A program made the position numbers and the translations under genes. From contig NZ_VOBR01000018.1 of the NCBI RefSeq assembly GCF_007845675.1, positions 1 through 64,000 of the forward strand: a DNA stretch of 64,000 nucleotides. Direction: 5' to 3'. A model generated the notes under the pieces. It was not told the origin of the DNA and ran no database searches. It saw nothing but the letters and a program-made list of their open reading frames with translations. Shown here in pieces: positions 8,504-17,537 of this stretch. Each line of letters starts with the position of its first letter. Position 1 is the stretch's first letter. The DNA is from Lentzea tibetensis. GTDB taxonomy: Bacteria; Actinomycetota; Actinomycetes; Mycobacteriales; Pseudonocardiaceae.

Positions 8504-9277
8504 GTGGGCACCCAAATCACCGAAGGACTGGGTCAGGCGTGGGCAATGGTCGCCACGTTCGTGCCGAAGCTCCTCGGTTTCCTGCTCGTCCTGGTCGTCG
8601 GCTGGTTCATCGCCAAGGCACTCGCCAAGGGCGTTGAGTTCCTGCTGAAGCGGGTCGGTTTCGACCGCCTGGTCGAGAAGTCCGGTCTCGGTGGCGCCAT
8701 GGCGCAGTCCCCGATCGACGCGTCCGGGCTGATCGTCAAGATCGTCTACTACTTCGTGCTCCTCATCGCGCTGCAGCTGGCGTTCGGTGTCTTCGGCACC
8801 GGCAACCCGGTCAGCTCGCTGCTCAACGAGGTCATCGCGTACCTGCCGCGCATCGTCGTGGCGCTGGTGCTCGTGCTGGTCGCCTCGGCGATCGGCAAGG
8901 CCGTGAGCGGTCTCGTGACGGGTGCGCTCGGTGCGCGGCCGTACACGAAGATGCTGGGCTCGATCACCTACGGCTTCATCATGGCCCTCGGTGTGATCGC
9001 CGCGCTGAACCAGCTCGGCATCGCCGTCTCGGTCACCATGCCGGTGCTCATCACCGTGCTCGCGACCGTCGCCGGCGTGATCGTCATCGGTGTCGGTGGT
9101 GGTCTGGTCCGTCCCATGCAGCAGCGCTGGGAGGGCTGGCTGCAGCGCATGCAGGCCGAGGCGCCGGGTCGTGCGCCGGAGCCGCGTCGCTCGCAGGAGC
9201 CGGTCAGCGCCGGTGTGCGCGCCGGTGACAACACGCCGACGCCGCCGCAGGGCACCCCGATGCCCAAGCCGGAGTAG
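8504..9277 (+). CDS. Small mechanosensitive-channel-like membrane protein
   Basis: A 257-aa membrane protein with about five hydrophobic helices (around residues 20-40, 78-98, 108-132, 150-170 and 178-200) and a hydrophilic Pro/Arg-rich tail. The first helix followed by KALAKGVEFLLKRVGFDRL resembles the TM-helix repeat of bacterial MscS-related proteins (PF05552 type). The soluble MscS beta domain is absent. The GTG start has GGAG 7 nt upstream. It may release pressure under osmotic stress, but conduction cannot be judged from sequence. It is convergent with the next gene, with essentially no gap. Confidence 0.75.
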   Translation: MGTQITEGLGQAWAMVATFVPKLLGFLLVLVVGWFIAKALAKGVEFLLKRVGFDRLVEKSGLGGAMAQSPIDASGLIVKIVYYFVLLIALQLAFGVFGTGNPVSSLLNEVIAYLPRIVVALVLVLVASAIGKAVSGLVTGALGARPYTKMLGSITYGFIMALGVIAALNQLGIAVSVTMPVLITVLATVAGVIVIGVGGGLVRPMQQRWEGWLQRMQAEAPGRAPEPRRSQEPVSAGVRAGDNTPTPPQGTPMPKPE

Positions 9278-10354
9278 TCAGCGCACAGTTCGCTCGACGT
9301 CCGGGGCGAGGAAGGCCAGGAGGCGCTCAGCCTCCTCGGTCACCTCGTCCCGGACTCGTTCTTCCGGCTCTGCCAAGTACTCCACGGCCAGCGTCGCCGA
9401 GTCCTTCGTGCGGGTGAGCGTCCACTGCGCGCCGACGTAGCCGTTGATCAGCACGGTCCGCTTGCCGCCGATCACGAGCGGCAGGTCCTTGTCCGCGATG
9501 ACGCGGCTGCGATCCGCGTGCGCCAGCAGGATGTTGTCGAACTCCGGGATGAACCGCACCGGCAGCGGCGTGTCCTCGTCCGGCCGCGGCGCGTCCGGCA
9601 GGTCGAACAGCTCGCGCCCCGACTCGTCGGTGAACACCACGAGCCGGTCGCGCAGCCGGTCGAGCACCTCGCGCAGCCGGGTCAGGCCGCACCACGCCTG
9701 CACGTCCATCACGGACGACGGCCCGAACGCCGCCAGGTACCGCAGCACCACGTCGTCGATCGAGAACGACTCGAGCGGGCGGCCCAGCCACGCGTCGGAC
9801 GTCGTGCACACCGGACGCTTCATCAGCCCCGGACCCCACGTGCCGCGCGGCGGCAGCTGCACGGCGGGCAGCGCGCACCGCAGCAGCAGGCCGAACGTCG
9901 TGGGGTCGTAGCCGGGCCACTTCTCCGCGAGCTGCTTGCCGATGTTGGTGAGCGTGTCCGGACGTTCCTCCATGAGCACGCGCGCGGTCTCGACGACCTC
10001 GGGGACGTCGAGACCGACCAGCTTCTTCATGATCATGGGGGTGGCGGCGTGCCGGTCGAGTATCACCTGCACGAGCGGCCGCAGCCCGAGGCAGTCGGCC
10101 GCGCTGACCAGGTGGATCGTGCCGCGCATCAGCAGCAGCCGCACGGCCTGGCGCGACTCGAGCAACGCCGTCAGGTCGTCGGCGCGGAAGTTCTGCAGCC
10201 GTGACCAGAGGCCGGGGTAGGGCGACGGCGGTTCCTGCGCCTGGATGCCCACCAGGTGCTCGATGGCGTCGAGCGCGCCCAGTGGGGCGCGCTCGCGCAA
10301 CATCTGCCGTTCGATCAGTGCCCTGTTCAGCGCGTCCCGGCTGAGAATCCCCAT
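9278..10354 (-). CDS. AlkZ-like winged-helix DNA glycosylase homologue (HTH_42)
   Basis: A 358-aa protein of the winged-helix HTH_42 / AlkZ-like superfamily. The family segment RGTIHLVSAADCLGLRP is clear. A Gln-Ala-Gln triplet (Q38, Q40) sits in GIQAQEPPSPYPGLW, matching the Q-x-Q motif that AlkZ uses to unhook DNA cross-links. AlkZ itself guards azinomycin producers, while other members (YcaQ type) are housekeeping. The gene lies 9 kb outside the proposed biosynthetic cluster, in a block of unrelated genes, so a general repair role is as likely as self-protection. Confidence 0.78.
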   Translation of the reverse strand: MGILSRDALNRALIERQMLRERAPLGALDAIEHLVGIQAQEPPSPYPGLWSRLQNFRADDLTALLESRQAVRLLLMRGTIHLVSAADCLGLRPLVQVILDRHAATPMIMKKLVGLDVPEVVETARVLMEERPDTLTNIGKQLAEKWPGYDPTTFGLLLRCALPAVQLPPRGTWGPGLMKRPVCTTSDAWLGRPLESFSIDDVVLRYLAAFGPSSVMDVQAWCGLTRLREVLDRLRDRLVVFTDESGRELFDLPDAPRPDEDTPLPVRFIPEFDNILLAHADRSRVIADKDLPLVIGGKRTVLINGYVGAQWTLTRTKDSATLAVEYLAEPEERVRDEVTEEAERLLAFLAPDVERTVR

Positions 10355-10367
10355 CCGGGAATGCTAA

Positions 10368-11465
10368 TCACCTGCGCAGGAAGGCGAAACCGGTGCCGTC
10401 AGGACGTTCGCCGTCGTGCACGACCAACAGGTTGAGCTTCCCGGTGACGATCGCCGCGCCGTCCGAGTGCTCGACACCGGCGACCTTGAAGTCGCTGAGC
10501 GCCTTGAACGACCCGGTGCGCCGGTACAGCACGAACCGCGAGTCGCCCTGGCTGGACGCGATCAGCATGTCGTCGCCGAGCAGCGTCAGGCCCTCGGCGT
10601 CCGCCTCCAGCCACTTGCCGCCGAAACCGGGGTTCGGGCCGTCGGCCACGCACTCCTCGGTCGCCTCGTCGAACTTCATCGGCGCGCCGAACGTGCGCAC
10701 CTCGTCCACCAGCACCGGCTGGCCGAAGCCCTTGGCGCGCAACGGGATCCGCCAGATGCCGACGTCCTCCTGCGCGGCGTAGAGCACGCCGGCCCTCGAG
10801 TCGATCACCATGCCCTCGAGTTGCGGGTCGTCGCCGGGCTCCTCGCACGGCTGCCACGTCTTGCCGTTGGGCAGCTTGAACTTCTTCGGCAGGTCGAGAG
10901 TGGACACCACCTTCGTGTCGACCGTCCTGCCCTTCTCGACCTGCAGCAGCGCGATGCGGGTCTCGCTGCGCCTGCTCGTGACGACGACGTCCTTGCCGCC
11001 GACGGTGCCCGCCGCGAGGCCGTACGCGGTGTGCTGCTCGTCCACCTCGGTCTCGTCGGCGGAGAAGACGGGCTTCGTCCTGGGGTTCGTGACGTCCTTG
11101 GCGCCGTGCTCGTCGACCCGGTACACCCGGATCCGGTCGCGGCCCCGGTCGCTGACGAACGCCAGGTCGCCCAGCACGTCGACGTTGTTGAACCGGCCCG
11201 GCTTCGAGTCGGGCGTCGGGCCCGCCGGCGCCGGGTACGTGCCGATCGTGCGTCCGCTCAGGTCGAACGCCGCCAGGCCGCCCTCCTTCAGCGTGCCGAG
11301 CACGACGCTGCGCTCGGGGTTGGCCGGGTTCACCCAGATCGCCGGGTCGTCGGCGTCGGCGGGATCACCGAAGGTCTGCGTCACCGCGGTCGGCTCGAGT
11401 ACAGGGGTGGCGGAGGGTGCCGCGAGGAACAAAGGCACCAGCGCCAGCGCTAACGAAGATGACAT
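10368..11465 (-). CDS. Secreted phytase-like beta-propeller protein
   Basis: About 365 aa with an N-terminal signal peptide. The ATG at 11465 begins a hydrophobic segment ending near PSATPVLEP. A longer in-frame start would add 26 polar residues and is less likely. The body matches the beta-propeller phytase family: DADDPAIWVNPANPERSVVLGTLKEGGL near the start, NNVDV and DRGRDRIRVYRVD, and a C-terminal SQGDSRFVLYRR. Such enzymes release phosphate from phytate outside the cell with calcium. It is divergent from pnuC and ends 13 bp from the AlkZ-like gene. Confidence 0.82.
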   Translation of the reverse strand: MSSSLALALVPLFLAAPSATPVLEPTAVTQTFGDPADADDPAIWVNPANPERSVVLGTLKEGGLAAFDLSGRTIGTYPAPAGPTPDSKPGRFNNVDVLGDLAFVSDRGRDRIRVYRVDEHGAKDVTNPRTKPVFSADETEVDEQHTAYGLAAGTVGGKDVVVTSRRSETRIALLQVEKGRTVDTKVVSTLDLPKKFKLPNGKTWQPCEEPGDDPQLEGMVIDSRAGVLYAAQEDVGIWRIPLRAKGFGQPVLVDEVRTFGAPMKFDEATEECVADGPNPGFGGKWLEADAEGLTLLGDDMLIASSQGDSRFVLYRRTGSFKALSDFKVAGVEHSDGAAIVTGKLNLLVVHDGERPDGTGFAFLRR

Positions 11466-11520
11466 GGGTGGGAACGTAAGGGCGGTCGGTGTACAACGAC
11501 TGAACCGAGGGGGAACGGCT

Positions 11521-12144
11521 GTGTGGTTCGAGCTGGGGTTCAAGATCTTCGGTCAGAAGATCGCCTACACGGAGCTGGTCGGACAGGTGCTGGCGCTCGC
11601 GGTGGTCTTCTTCGCCCAGCGCCGCTCGTTGTGGACGTGGCCCGTGCAGCTCGTGTCGGTGTCGCTGTTGTTCGCGGTCTACGTCTCCGCGCACCTCGGT
11701 GGTCTCGCGACCAGGCAGGTCGTGGTCGGGCTGATCGCGATCTACGGCTGGTACGCGTGGGTGCGGCGGCGTGACCCGATCTTCGGCGTGGTGGTCCGCA
11801 AGGGCTCCCCGCGTGAGCGGCTCGCGATCGTGGGTGTGTTCGCCATCGGCACGGTCGCGTTCGCGCTGCTCCTGGACGCACTGGACGCCTCGTGGGCGCC
11901 GTGGCCGGACGCCGCGATCTTCGTCGGCACCGTGCTGGCGTTCTCGTTGCAGGGGCTCGGGCTGGTCGAGTTCTGGCTGGTCTGGCTCGCCGTCGACGCG
12001 GTCGGCGTACCGCTGCAGATCCAGTCGCACCTGTACTTCAGCGCACTGGTCTACACGGTGTTCGCCGGTCTGGTGATCCACGGCTGGTTCGACTGGAACA
12101 GGACCGCGCGCCGATTGACACAGGCGGCAAAGTCTCCTGTATGA
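11521..12144 (+). CDS. pnuC: Nicotinamide riboside transporter PnuC-like
   Basis: A 207-aa integral membrane protein with about seven hydrophobic helices. The conserved IYGWYAWVRRRDP segment and the following loop are typical of PnuC carriers, which bring nicotinamide riboside in by facilitated diffusion. The GTG at 11521 follows a GAGGGGG ribosome site. The stop overlaps the next start as ATGA, so the secreted peptidase gene downstream is co-translated. No NAD-responsive riboswitch is evident in the 55-bp leader. Confidence 0.82.
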   Translation: MWFELGFKIFGQKIAYTELVGQVLALAVVFFAQRRSLWTWPVQLVSVSLLFAVYVSAHLGGLATRQVVVGLIAIYGWYAWVRRRDPIFGVVVRKGSPRERLAIVGVFAIGTVAFALLLDALDASWAPWPDAAIFVGTVLAFSLQGLGLVEFWLVWLAVDAVGVPLQIQSHLYFSALVYTVFAGLVIHGWFDWNRTARRLTQAAKSPV

Positions 12145-13310
12145 GGGGACTCCTGATCGCTCTCGCAGCAGCAACACTCACCTTCACCGCGGCTCCGGCG
12201 CACGCAGCCGAGCCGCCGCGCACCGGGTTCGAGCAGACCGGCAAGTGGACCACGCAGGACGAGGAGCAGGCCTACCTGAAGGCGCTCGGACTGCCCGTCA
12301 CGCAGATAGGCACCACCGCGCAGGGCCGCCCCGTGCAGCTCGTGCGGGTCGGTCCGAAAGCCAGGACCGTCGTGCTGTTCATCTGCTCGCAGCACGGCGA
12401 CGAGCCGTCCGGCCGCGAGGCCTGCCTGATCGCGATGCGGGACCTGCCGCGCCGCGCGGGCGTCACGTACCTGTTCGTGCCCAACGCGAACCCCGACGGC
12501 CGCGTCGCGAACACGCGCGGCAACTCGGCCGGCATCGACATCAACCGCGACCACCTGCAGCTGCAGACGGCCGAGGCCCGCGCGATGGCCGCGGTGATCC
12601 GCGACTGGCAGCCGGACGTGATCCACGACCTGCACGAGTTCGGCCCGTCCGCGCCGTACTACGTCAAGGACGTGCTCTGGCTGTGGCCGCGCAACCTGAA
12701 CGCGCAGCAGGACGTGCACGACCTCTCGGAGTCGCTGTCGCGCTCCTACGTGAAGCCCGCGGTCGAGGCCGCCGGCCGGACGAGCGGCGTGTACGGCATC
12801 TACGTCGACCCGGTGACCGGTGAGCCGGTCCGGCAGGTCGCCGGTGACCACCAGGAGCGCATCCTGCGCAACACGGCCGCGCTCAAGCACAGCACCGGGC
12901 TGCTGCTGGAGACCAACGTGACCGGCACGCCGCGCAAGCGCGTCTACTCGCACCTGATCGCCGTGGACGGGACGCTGAAGTTCGTCGGCGAGAAGCGGAG
13001 CCTGATCGAGCGCGCAAACGCCCTCAGCCGGGCCGTGCGGAGCGGGCCGGTGTACTTCGGTGGGGCGGACAACCAGCCGCCGTCACCGGGGCAGGTGGAC
13101 GCCAATCCGCCGTGCGGCTACGTGCTCACCGCCGCCCAGTTCACCCAGATCGGTGACGAACTGGCGTTGCACGGGATCTCGTCGCAGTACCTGCGCGGCG
13201 GTGACCGCATCGTGCCGCTGAAGCAGGAAGCCCGCGCGCTGATCCCGCTGCTGCTGGACGCGCGGGCGGACGGCGAACTGGTCGCCGCCCGCCCGGTAGC
13301 GCGCTGCTGA
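12141..13310 (+). CDS. Secreted M14 zinc carboxypeptidase
   Basis: A 389-aa exported metallopeptidase. A signal peptide (MRGLLIALAAATLTFTAAPAHA) is followed by an M14 catalytic domain. Zinc ligands are His85 and Glu88 in SQHGDEPSG and His165 in DLHEFG. Asn135-Arg136 in GIDINRD bind the substrate carboxylate, and the general base Glu lies in LLLETNV near residue 258. It is translationally coupled to pnuC. The pairing of an extracellular peptidase with a small-molecule importer suggests nutrient scavenging, which is inference. Confidence 0.88.
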   Translation: MRGLLIALAAATLTFTAAPAHAAEPPRTGFEQTGKWTTQDEEQAYLKALGLPVTQIGTTAQGRPVQLVRVGPKARTVVLFICSQHGDEPSGREACLIAMRDLPRRAGVTYLFVPNANPDGRVANTRGNSAGIDINRDHLQLQTAEARAMAAVIRDWQPDVIHDLHEFGPSAPYYVKDVLWLWPRNLNAQQDVHDLSESLSRSYVKPAVEAAGRTSGVYGIYVDPVTGEPVRQVAGDHQERILRNTAALKHSTGLLLETNVTGTPRKRVYSHLIAVDGTLKFVGEKRSLIERANALSRAVRSGPVYFGGADNQPPSPGQVDANPPCGYVLTAAQFTQIGDELALHGISSQYLRGGDRIVPLKQEARALIPLLLDARADGELVAARPVARC

Positions 13311-13315
13311 TCTTT

Positions 13316-13362
13316 ATGAAGGGAGCTTTCATCAAGCTCAGGTTGATGAAAGCTCCCTTCAT
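13316..13362. terminator. Perfect 20-bp bidirectional hairpin between convergent genes
   Basis: Arms 13316-13335 and 13343-13362 are perfectly complementary around a 7-nt loop. It lies between the M14 peptidase gene (plus) and aceE (minus), ending 7 bp from the aceE stop. The stem is only about 40 percent GC, unlike the other GC-rich terminators here, and may be a copy of a dispersed element. It should end transcription from both sides. Confidence 0.85.
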
Positions 13363-13368
13363 CAAGGA

Positions 13369-16128
13369 CTAAGCGAGGCCTGCGTCGCCCGTCGAGGGGC
13401 CAGCGGCCTGGACGTCGTCGATGCGGTACTTGCGTGCCGCCTCGACGACCTTGGCCTGGTCCACCTCACCGCGGCGGGCGAGCGCGGCCAGCGTGGCCAC
13501 GACGACCGACTCGGCGTCCACCAGGAAGTGGCGCCGGGCGGCCGGGCGGGTGTCCGAGAAGCCGAAGCCGTCGGTGCCGAGGGTGACCATGTCGGTCGGC
13601 ACGTACGGGCGGATCAGGTCCGGGATGGCGGACATCCAGTCCGACACCGCGACGACCGGGCCGGGCTGGTCGGTCAGCACCTGCGTCACGTACGGCACGC
13701 GCGGCTCGGCGTCCGGGTGCAGCAGGTTGTGCCGGTCCGTGTCGACCGCGTCGCGGCGCAGCTCCGGGTACGACGTCGCGGACCAGACCGCGGCCTGCAC
13801 GCCCCACTCGTCGGCGAGGATCTGCTGGGCCTTGAGCGCCCACGGCAGGCCGACACCGGAGCCGAAGATCTGCGCCTTCGGGCCGTCGCCCGCCGGAGCC
13901 TCCTGGTACCGGTACAGACCCCGCAGCAGGCCCTCGACGTCCAGGCCCTCCGGCTCGGCCGGCTGCACGTACGGCTCGTTGTAGACGGTCATGTAGTAGA
14001 AGACGTTCTCGGCGTTCTCGCCGTACATCCGCCGCAGGCCGTCCTTGACGATGTGCGCGACCTCGAACGAGAACGCCGGGTCGTACACGACCGCGGCCGG
14101 GTTCGTGTGCGCCAGCAGCAGCGAGTGGCCGTCGGCGTGCTGCAGGCCCTCACCGGTCAGCGTCGTGCGGCCCGCGGTGGCGCCGAGGACGAAGCCGCGG
14201 GCCATCTGGTCCGCCGCCGCCCACAGGCCGTCACCGGTCCGCTGGAAGCCGAACATCGAGTAGAAGATGTAGATCGGGATCATCGGCTCGCCGTGCGTGG
14301 CGTACGACGTGCCGACGGCGGTGAACGACGCCGTCGAGCCTGCCTCGTTGATGCCCTCGTGCAGGATCTGGCCCTGCTCGGACTCCTTGTACGCCAGCAT
14401 CAGGCCGGCGTCGACGGAGGTGTAGGCCTGCCCGTTCGGGTTGTAGATCTTCTGCGTCGGGAACATGGAGTCCATGCCGAACGTGCGCGCCTCGTCCGGG
14501 ATGATCGGCACGATGCGCGAGCCGATCTCCGGGTCCTTCGCGAGGTCGCGGACGAGCCGCACGAACGCCATCGTCGTCGCGACCTCCTGCTTGCCGGAGC
14601 CGCGCTTGATGCCGTCGTAGACCTTGTCGCCGGGCAGCACGAGCGCCTTGGACTTGGTGCGCCGCTCGGGCACGAAACCACCGAGCTGGCGGCGGCGCTC
14701 CTGGAGGTACTGGATGGCCGGGTCGTCCTGGCCGGGGTGGTAGTACGGCGGCAGGTACGGGTTCGCCTCGAGCTGCTCGTCGGTGATCGGGATGCGCAGG
14801 CTGTCCCGGAAGCCCTTGAGGTCGTCGAGGGTCATCTTCTTCATCTGGTGCGTCGCGTTGCGGGCCGCGAAGTGCGGTCCGAGCGAGTAGCCCTTGATGG
14901 TCTTGGCGAGGATGACCGTCGGCTGGCCGACCGTCTCGGTCGCCGCCTTGTACGCCGCGTAGACCTTGCGGTAGTCGTGGCCACCGCGCTTGAGGTTCCA
15001 CACGTCGTCGTCGCTCATCTGCGAGACGAGCTCCTTCGTGCGCGGGTCGCGCCCGAAGAAGTGCTCCTTGATGTAGGCGCCGTCGTTCGCCTTGTAGGTC
15101 TGGTAGTCGCCGTCCGGCGTGCTGTTCATCAGGTTGACCAGCGCGCCCTGGCGGTCCGCGTGCAGCAGCGCGTCCCACTCGCGGCCCCAGATGACCTTGA
15201 TGACGTTCCAGCCCGCGCCGCGGAAGAACGACTCCAGCTCCTGGATGATCTTGCCGTTGCCGCGGACCGGGCCGTCGAGGCGCTGCAGGTTGCAGTTGAC
15301 CACGAACGTCAGGTTGTCCAGCTGCTCGTTCGCGGCGAGCTGCAGCAGGCCGCGCGACTCGGGCTCGTCCATCTCGCCGTCGCCGAGGAACGCCCAGACG
15401 TGCTGGTCCGAGGTGTCCTTGAAGCCGCGGTCGTGCAGGTAGCGGTTGAACCGCGCCTGGTAGATCGCGTTCATCGGGCCGATGCCCATGGAGACCGTCG
15501 GGAACTCCCAGAAGTCCGGCATCAGCCGCGGGTGCGGGTACGACGGCAGGCCGCCGCCGGCACCGGCGTGCGAGTACTCCTGGCGGAAGCCGTCGAGCTG
15601 GTGCTCGGACAGCCTGCCCTCGAGGAACGCGCGGGCGTACACACCGGGGGACGCGTGGCCCTGGATGAAGACCTGGTCGCCGCCGCCGGGGTGGTTCTTG
15701 CCGCGGAAGAAGTGGTTGAAGCCGACCTCGTAGAGGCTCGCGCTGGACGCGTACGTCGAGATGTGACCACCAACACCGACACCCGGCCGCTGCGCGCGGT
15801 GCACGGTCATCGCCGCGTTCCACCGGATCCACGCGCGGTAGCGGCGCTCGGTCTCCTCGTCACCGGGGAACCACGGCTCCCGCTCGGTGGCGATCGTGTT
15901 GACGTAGTCCGTGCTGATCAGCGAGGGGACACCGACCTGGTTCTCACCGGCCCGCTCGAGCAGCCGGAGCATGAGGTAGCGCGCACGCTGCTGTCCACCG
16001 TCCTGCAGCACCGCGTCGAACGACTCGAGCCACTCCGCGGTCTCCTCCGGATCGATGTCCGGCAGGTGGGCGGCGAGGCCGTCGCGGATGACGCGCACCC
16101 GTTCGGGGCCGGTGTTCTGCGGGCTCAA
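13369..16128 (-). CDS. aceE: Pyruvate dehydrogenase E1, homodimeric type
   Basis: A 919-aa thiamine-diphosphate E1 of the single-chain (alpha-beta fused) type. It decarboxylates pyruvate and acetylates the lipoyl arm of E2. [10 protein letters not shown] starts the thiamine-diphosphate motif near residue 240 and [14 protein letters not shown] follows it. The TTG at 16128 is chosen because GAGGAGA lies 5 nt upstream and the product length is typical. E2 and E3 are not nearby, as usual for actinomycetes. The aceE-DUF3052-ahpE neighbourhood is conserved with mycobacteria (Rv2241-Rv2238c). It is unrelated to the small split E1 of the 55.7-kb operon. Confidence 0.95.
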   Translation of the reverse strand: MSPQNTGPERVRVIRDGLAAHLPDIDPEETAEWLESFDAVLQDGGQQRARYLMLRLLERAGENQVGVPSLISTDYVNTIATEREPWFPGDEETERRYRAWIRWNAAMTVHRAQRPGVGVGGHISTYASSASLYEVGFNHFFRGKNHPGGGDQVFIQGHASPGVYARAFLEGRLSEHQLDGFRQEYSHAGAGGGLPSYPHPRLMPDFWEFPTVSMGIGPMNAIYQARFNRYLHDRGFKDTSDQHVWAFLGDGEMDEPESRGLLQLAANEQLDNLTFVVNCNLQRLDGPVRGNGKIIQELESFFRGAGWNVIKVIWGREWDALLHADRQGALVNLMNSTPDGDYQTYKANDGAYIKEHFFGRDPRTKELVSQMSDDDVWNLKRGGHDYRKVYAAYKAATETVGQPTVILAKTIKGYSLGPHFAARNATHQMKKMTLDDLKGFRDSLRIPITDEQLEANPYLPPYYHPGQDDPAIQYLQERRRQLGGFVPERRTKSKALVLPGDKVYDGIKRGSGKQEVATTMAFVRLVRDLAKDPEIGSRIVPIIPDEARTFGMDSMFPTQKIYNPNGQAYTSVDAGLMLAYKESEQGQILHEGINEAGSTASFTAVGTSYATHGEPMIPIYIFYSMFGFQRTGDGLWAAADQMARGFVLGATAGRTTLTGEGLQHADGHSLLLAHTNPAAVVYDPAFSFEVAHIVKDGLRRMYGENAENVFYYMTVYNEPYVQPAEPEGLDVEGLLRGLYRYQEAPAGDGPKAQIFGSGVGLPWALKAQQILADEWGVQAAVWSATSYPELRRDAVDTDRHNLLHPDAEPRVPYVTQVLTDQPGPVVAVSDWMSAIPDLIRPYVPTDMVTLGTDGFGFSDTRPAARRHFLVDAESVVVATLAALARRGEVDQAKVVEAARKYRIDDVQAAGPSTGDAGLA

Positions 16129-16442
16129 GGTGTCTCCTCGACTGGTTCTTCCGGTGGCCGTGCGACCGCCTCGTGCGCCTCTATCGTTGTCTGAAGGACA
16201 CGAATACGTCACCGCTACCGGTGAGTAGTTCTGGATCGTGTCTCTCACGCGCGCGCGATAAGAGGTATGTGCAGCGTGCACCATCACCCCCTAGGTGTTC
16301 TCACAGGGGTCCTTTTTGCGGCGTGTCACGTGGTCAACAGTTGCGCAGGTGGTAGCAGGCAGTGTTCGCTGTCCCGGAAGACTTGAAACCGGCGGCAGTC
16401 GAGGTGGGCTGCCGCTCTTGCGTAGTTGGAGGAGTGGAAGCC
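16129..16442. other. Divergent control region between aceE and the DUF3052 gene
   Basis: This 314-bp gap holds the promoters of aceE (minus) and the DUF3052 gene (plus). A weak plus-strand hairpin (ACCCC at 16286-16290 with GGGGT at 16306-16310) is followed by CCTTTTT and could be an attenuator. I see no gene in it; in-frame codons upstream of 16443 look non-coding. Confidence 0.45.
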
Positions 16443-16874
16443 GTGGTCGCCGCGGAAGACGCCGGCAAGATCGGTGTCGCCGAGAAGCTCGGGATCGAAC
16501 CGGGCATGACCGTCCAGGAACTGGGCTGGGACGAGGACGTTGACGACAACCTGCGGGCGGCCGTCGAGGAACAGGTCGGTGGAGACCTACTCGACGAGGA
16601 TGCCGACGAGGTCATCAACGTGGTCCTGCTCTGGTGGCGAGAAGACGACGGCGATCTGGTCGACGCCCTCATCAACGCGACCGGACCCCTTGCCGAGGAC
16701 GGCGTGATCTGGGTCCTGTCGCCGAAGACTGGGCGCCCAGGACACGTCGAGCCCAGCGACATCGCGGAGGCCGTGCCGACCGCTGGTCTGGCGCAGACGT
16801 CGAACATCGGTGTCGCCGACGACTGGGCGGGCGTCCGCCTCGTGTGGCCGAAGTCCGCCAAGGCCAAGCGCTGA
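16443..16874 (+). CDS. DUF3052 family protein
   Basis: A 143-aa small acidic protein of the actinobacterial DUF3052 family (Rv2239c type). The start is the GTG at 16443, with GGAGGAG 8 nt upstream. An ATG 81 bp further up gives a non-conserved extension. Conserved features are IGVAEKLGIEPGMTVQELGWDEDVDD at the N-terminus and WVLSPKTGRPGHVEPSDIAEA in the second half. No catalytic residues are recognised and the function is unknown. Its constant place between aceE and ahpE suggests a link to central carbon or redox metabolism. Confidence 0.85.
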   Translation: MVAAEDAGKIGVAEKLGIEPGMTVQELGWDEDVDDNLRAAVEEQVGGDLLDEDADEVINVVLLWWREDDGDLVDALINATGPLAEDGVIWVLSPKTGRPGHVEPSDIAEAVPTAGLAQTSNIGVADDWAGVRLVWPKSAKAKR

Positions 16875-16894
16875 TCTAGGGTGGGTGACGGGCT

Positions 16895-16909
16895 CCCCGC
16901 CAGGCGGGG
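16895..16909 (+). terminator. Short GC hairpin after the DUF3052 gene
   Basis: A 6-bp all-GC stem (CCCCGC with GCGGGG) around CAG lies 20 nt after the stop codon and 60 nt before ahpE. It is short, so termination would be partial at best. Confidence 0.4.
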
Positions 16910-16968
16910 GGCTCGTTGCTGACACCTGTCTTTGGGGCCTTTGTGCCTTTGGTCGGAGGGGTTTGTAC

Positions 16969-17433
16969 ATGGCGGTCGAGATCGGTTCGGTGGCCCCGGA
17001 CTTCACGCTCAACGACTACAACAAGCAGCCCGTCACGCTGTCGTCGTTCCGCGGCTCGAAGAACGTCCTGCTCGTGTTCTACCCGTTCGCGTTCAGCGGC
17101 ACCTGCCAGGGCGAGCTCTGCCAGGTCCGCGACGAGATCGGCGCCTACGAGGACGAGAACGTCCAGGTGATCGGCGTCTCCGTCGACACGCCGTTCTCGC
17201 TCAAGGCGTGGGCAGCGCAGCAGGGCTACACGTTCCCGCTGCTGTCCGACTTCTGGCCGCACGGCGCCGTCGCGCAGGCCTACGGCGTGTTCAACGACGG
17301 GCCGGGGTTCGCCAACCGCGGCACGTTCCTGATCGACACCGACGGGGTTGTGCGGTTCGCCGAGGTCAACGGACCCGGTGAGGCCCGCGACCAGGACGCC
17401 TGGAAGAAGGCCGTAGCCTCCCTCAAGGCATAA
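16969..17433 (+). CDS. ahpE: AhpE-type one-cysteine peroxiredoxin
   Basis: A 154-aa cytoplasmic thiol peroxidase that reduces hydroperoxides and peroxynitrite. The peroxidatic Cys46 lies in SGTCQGELC, preceded by the helix-start FYPFAF. Cys51 is the only other cysteine in that motif, and no C-terminal resolving cysteine is present, as in mycobacterial AhpE. The ATG follows GGAGGGG. A hairpin terminator closes the gene at 17440-17460. Confidence 0.9.
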   Translation: MAVEIGSVAPDFTLNDYNKQPVTLSSFRGSKNVLLVFYPFAFSGTCQGELCQVRDEIGAYEDENVQVIGVSVDTPFSLKAWAAQQGYTFPLLSDFWPHGAVAQAYGVFNDGPGFANRGTFLIDTDGVVRFAEVNGPGEARDQDAWKKAVASLKA

Positions 17434-17439
17434 TTCGAT

Positions 17440-17460
17440 GCGCCCAGGACTCCTGGGCGC
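17440..17460 (+). terminator. Hairpin terminator after ahpE
   Basis: A 9-bp perfect stem GCGCCCAGG / CCTGGGCGC with a 3-nt loop, 6 nt after the ahpE stop and just before the tRNA gene. Confidence 0.7.
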
Positions 17461-17465
17461 GTCTG

Positions 17466-17537
17466 GGGCGTGTAGCTCAGCGGAAGAGCACTCGGTTTAC
17501 ACCCGAGCGGTCGCAGGTTCGAACCCTGCCGCGCCCA
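17466..17537 (+). tRNA. tRNA-Val (anticodon TAC)
   Basis: A 72-nt cloverleaf. The acceptor stem GGGCGTG pairs with CGCGCCC (one G-U pair). The D arm is GCTC...GAGC. The anticodon stem CTCGG/CCGAG encloses TTTACAC, giving anticodon TAC for valine GTA codons. The T arm is GCAGG-TTCGAAC-CCTGC and the discriminator base is A. The CCA end is not encoded. It reads the rare GTA codon in this GC-rich genome. Confidence 0.96.

Noticed and set aside
11466-11520. NAD-responsive riboswitch upstream of pnuC
   Set aside because: The leader is only about 55 bp and shows no matching conserved core or stems.
13528-16194. 888-aa open frame on the plus strand antisense to aceE
   Set aside because: It is a high-GC shadow frame with low-complexity Arg/Val/Asp-rich translation. 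aceE on the minus strand has clear family motifs.
16284-16317. Terminator with U-run upstream of the DUF3052 gene
   Set aside because: The stem is only 5 bp plus a 3-bp inner pairing and no gene ends upstream on that strand. It is kept only as a weak attenuator remark.
17466-17537. tRNA-Val as an attachment site for an integrated element
   Set aside because: No second copy of the tRNA 3' end and no integrase gene occur in the window.
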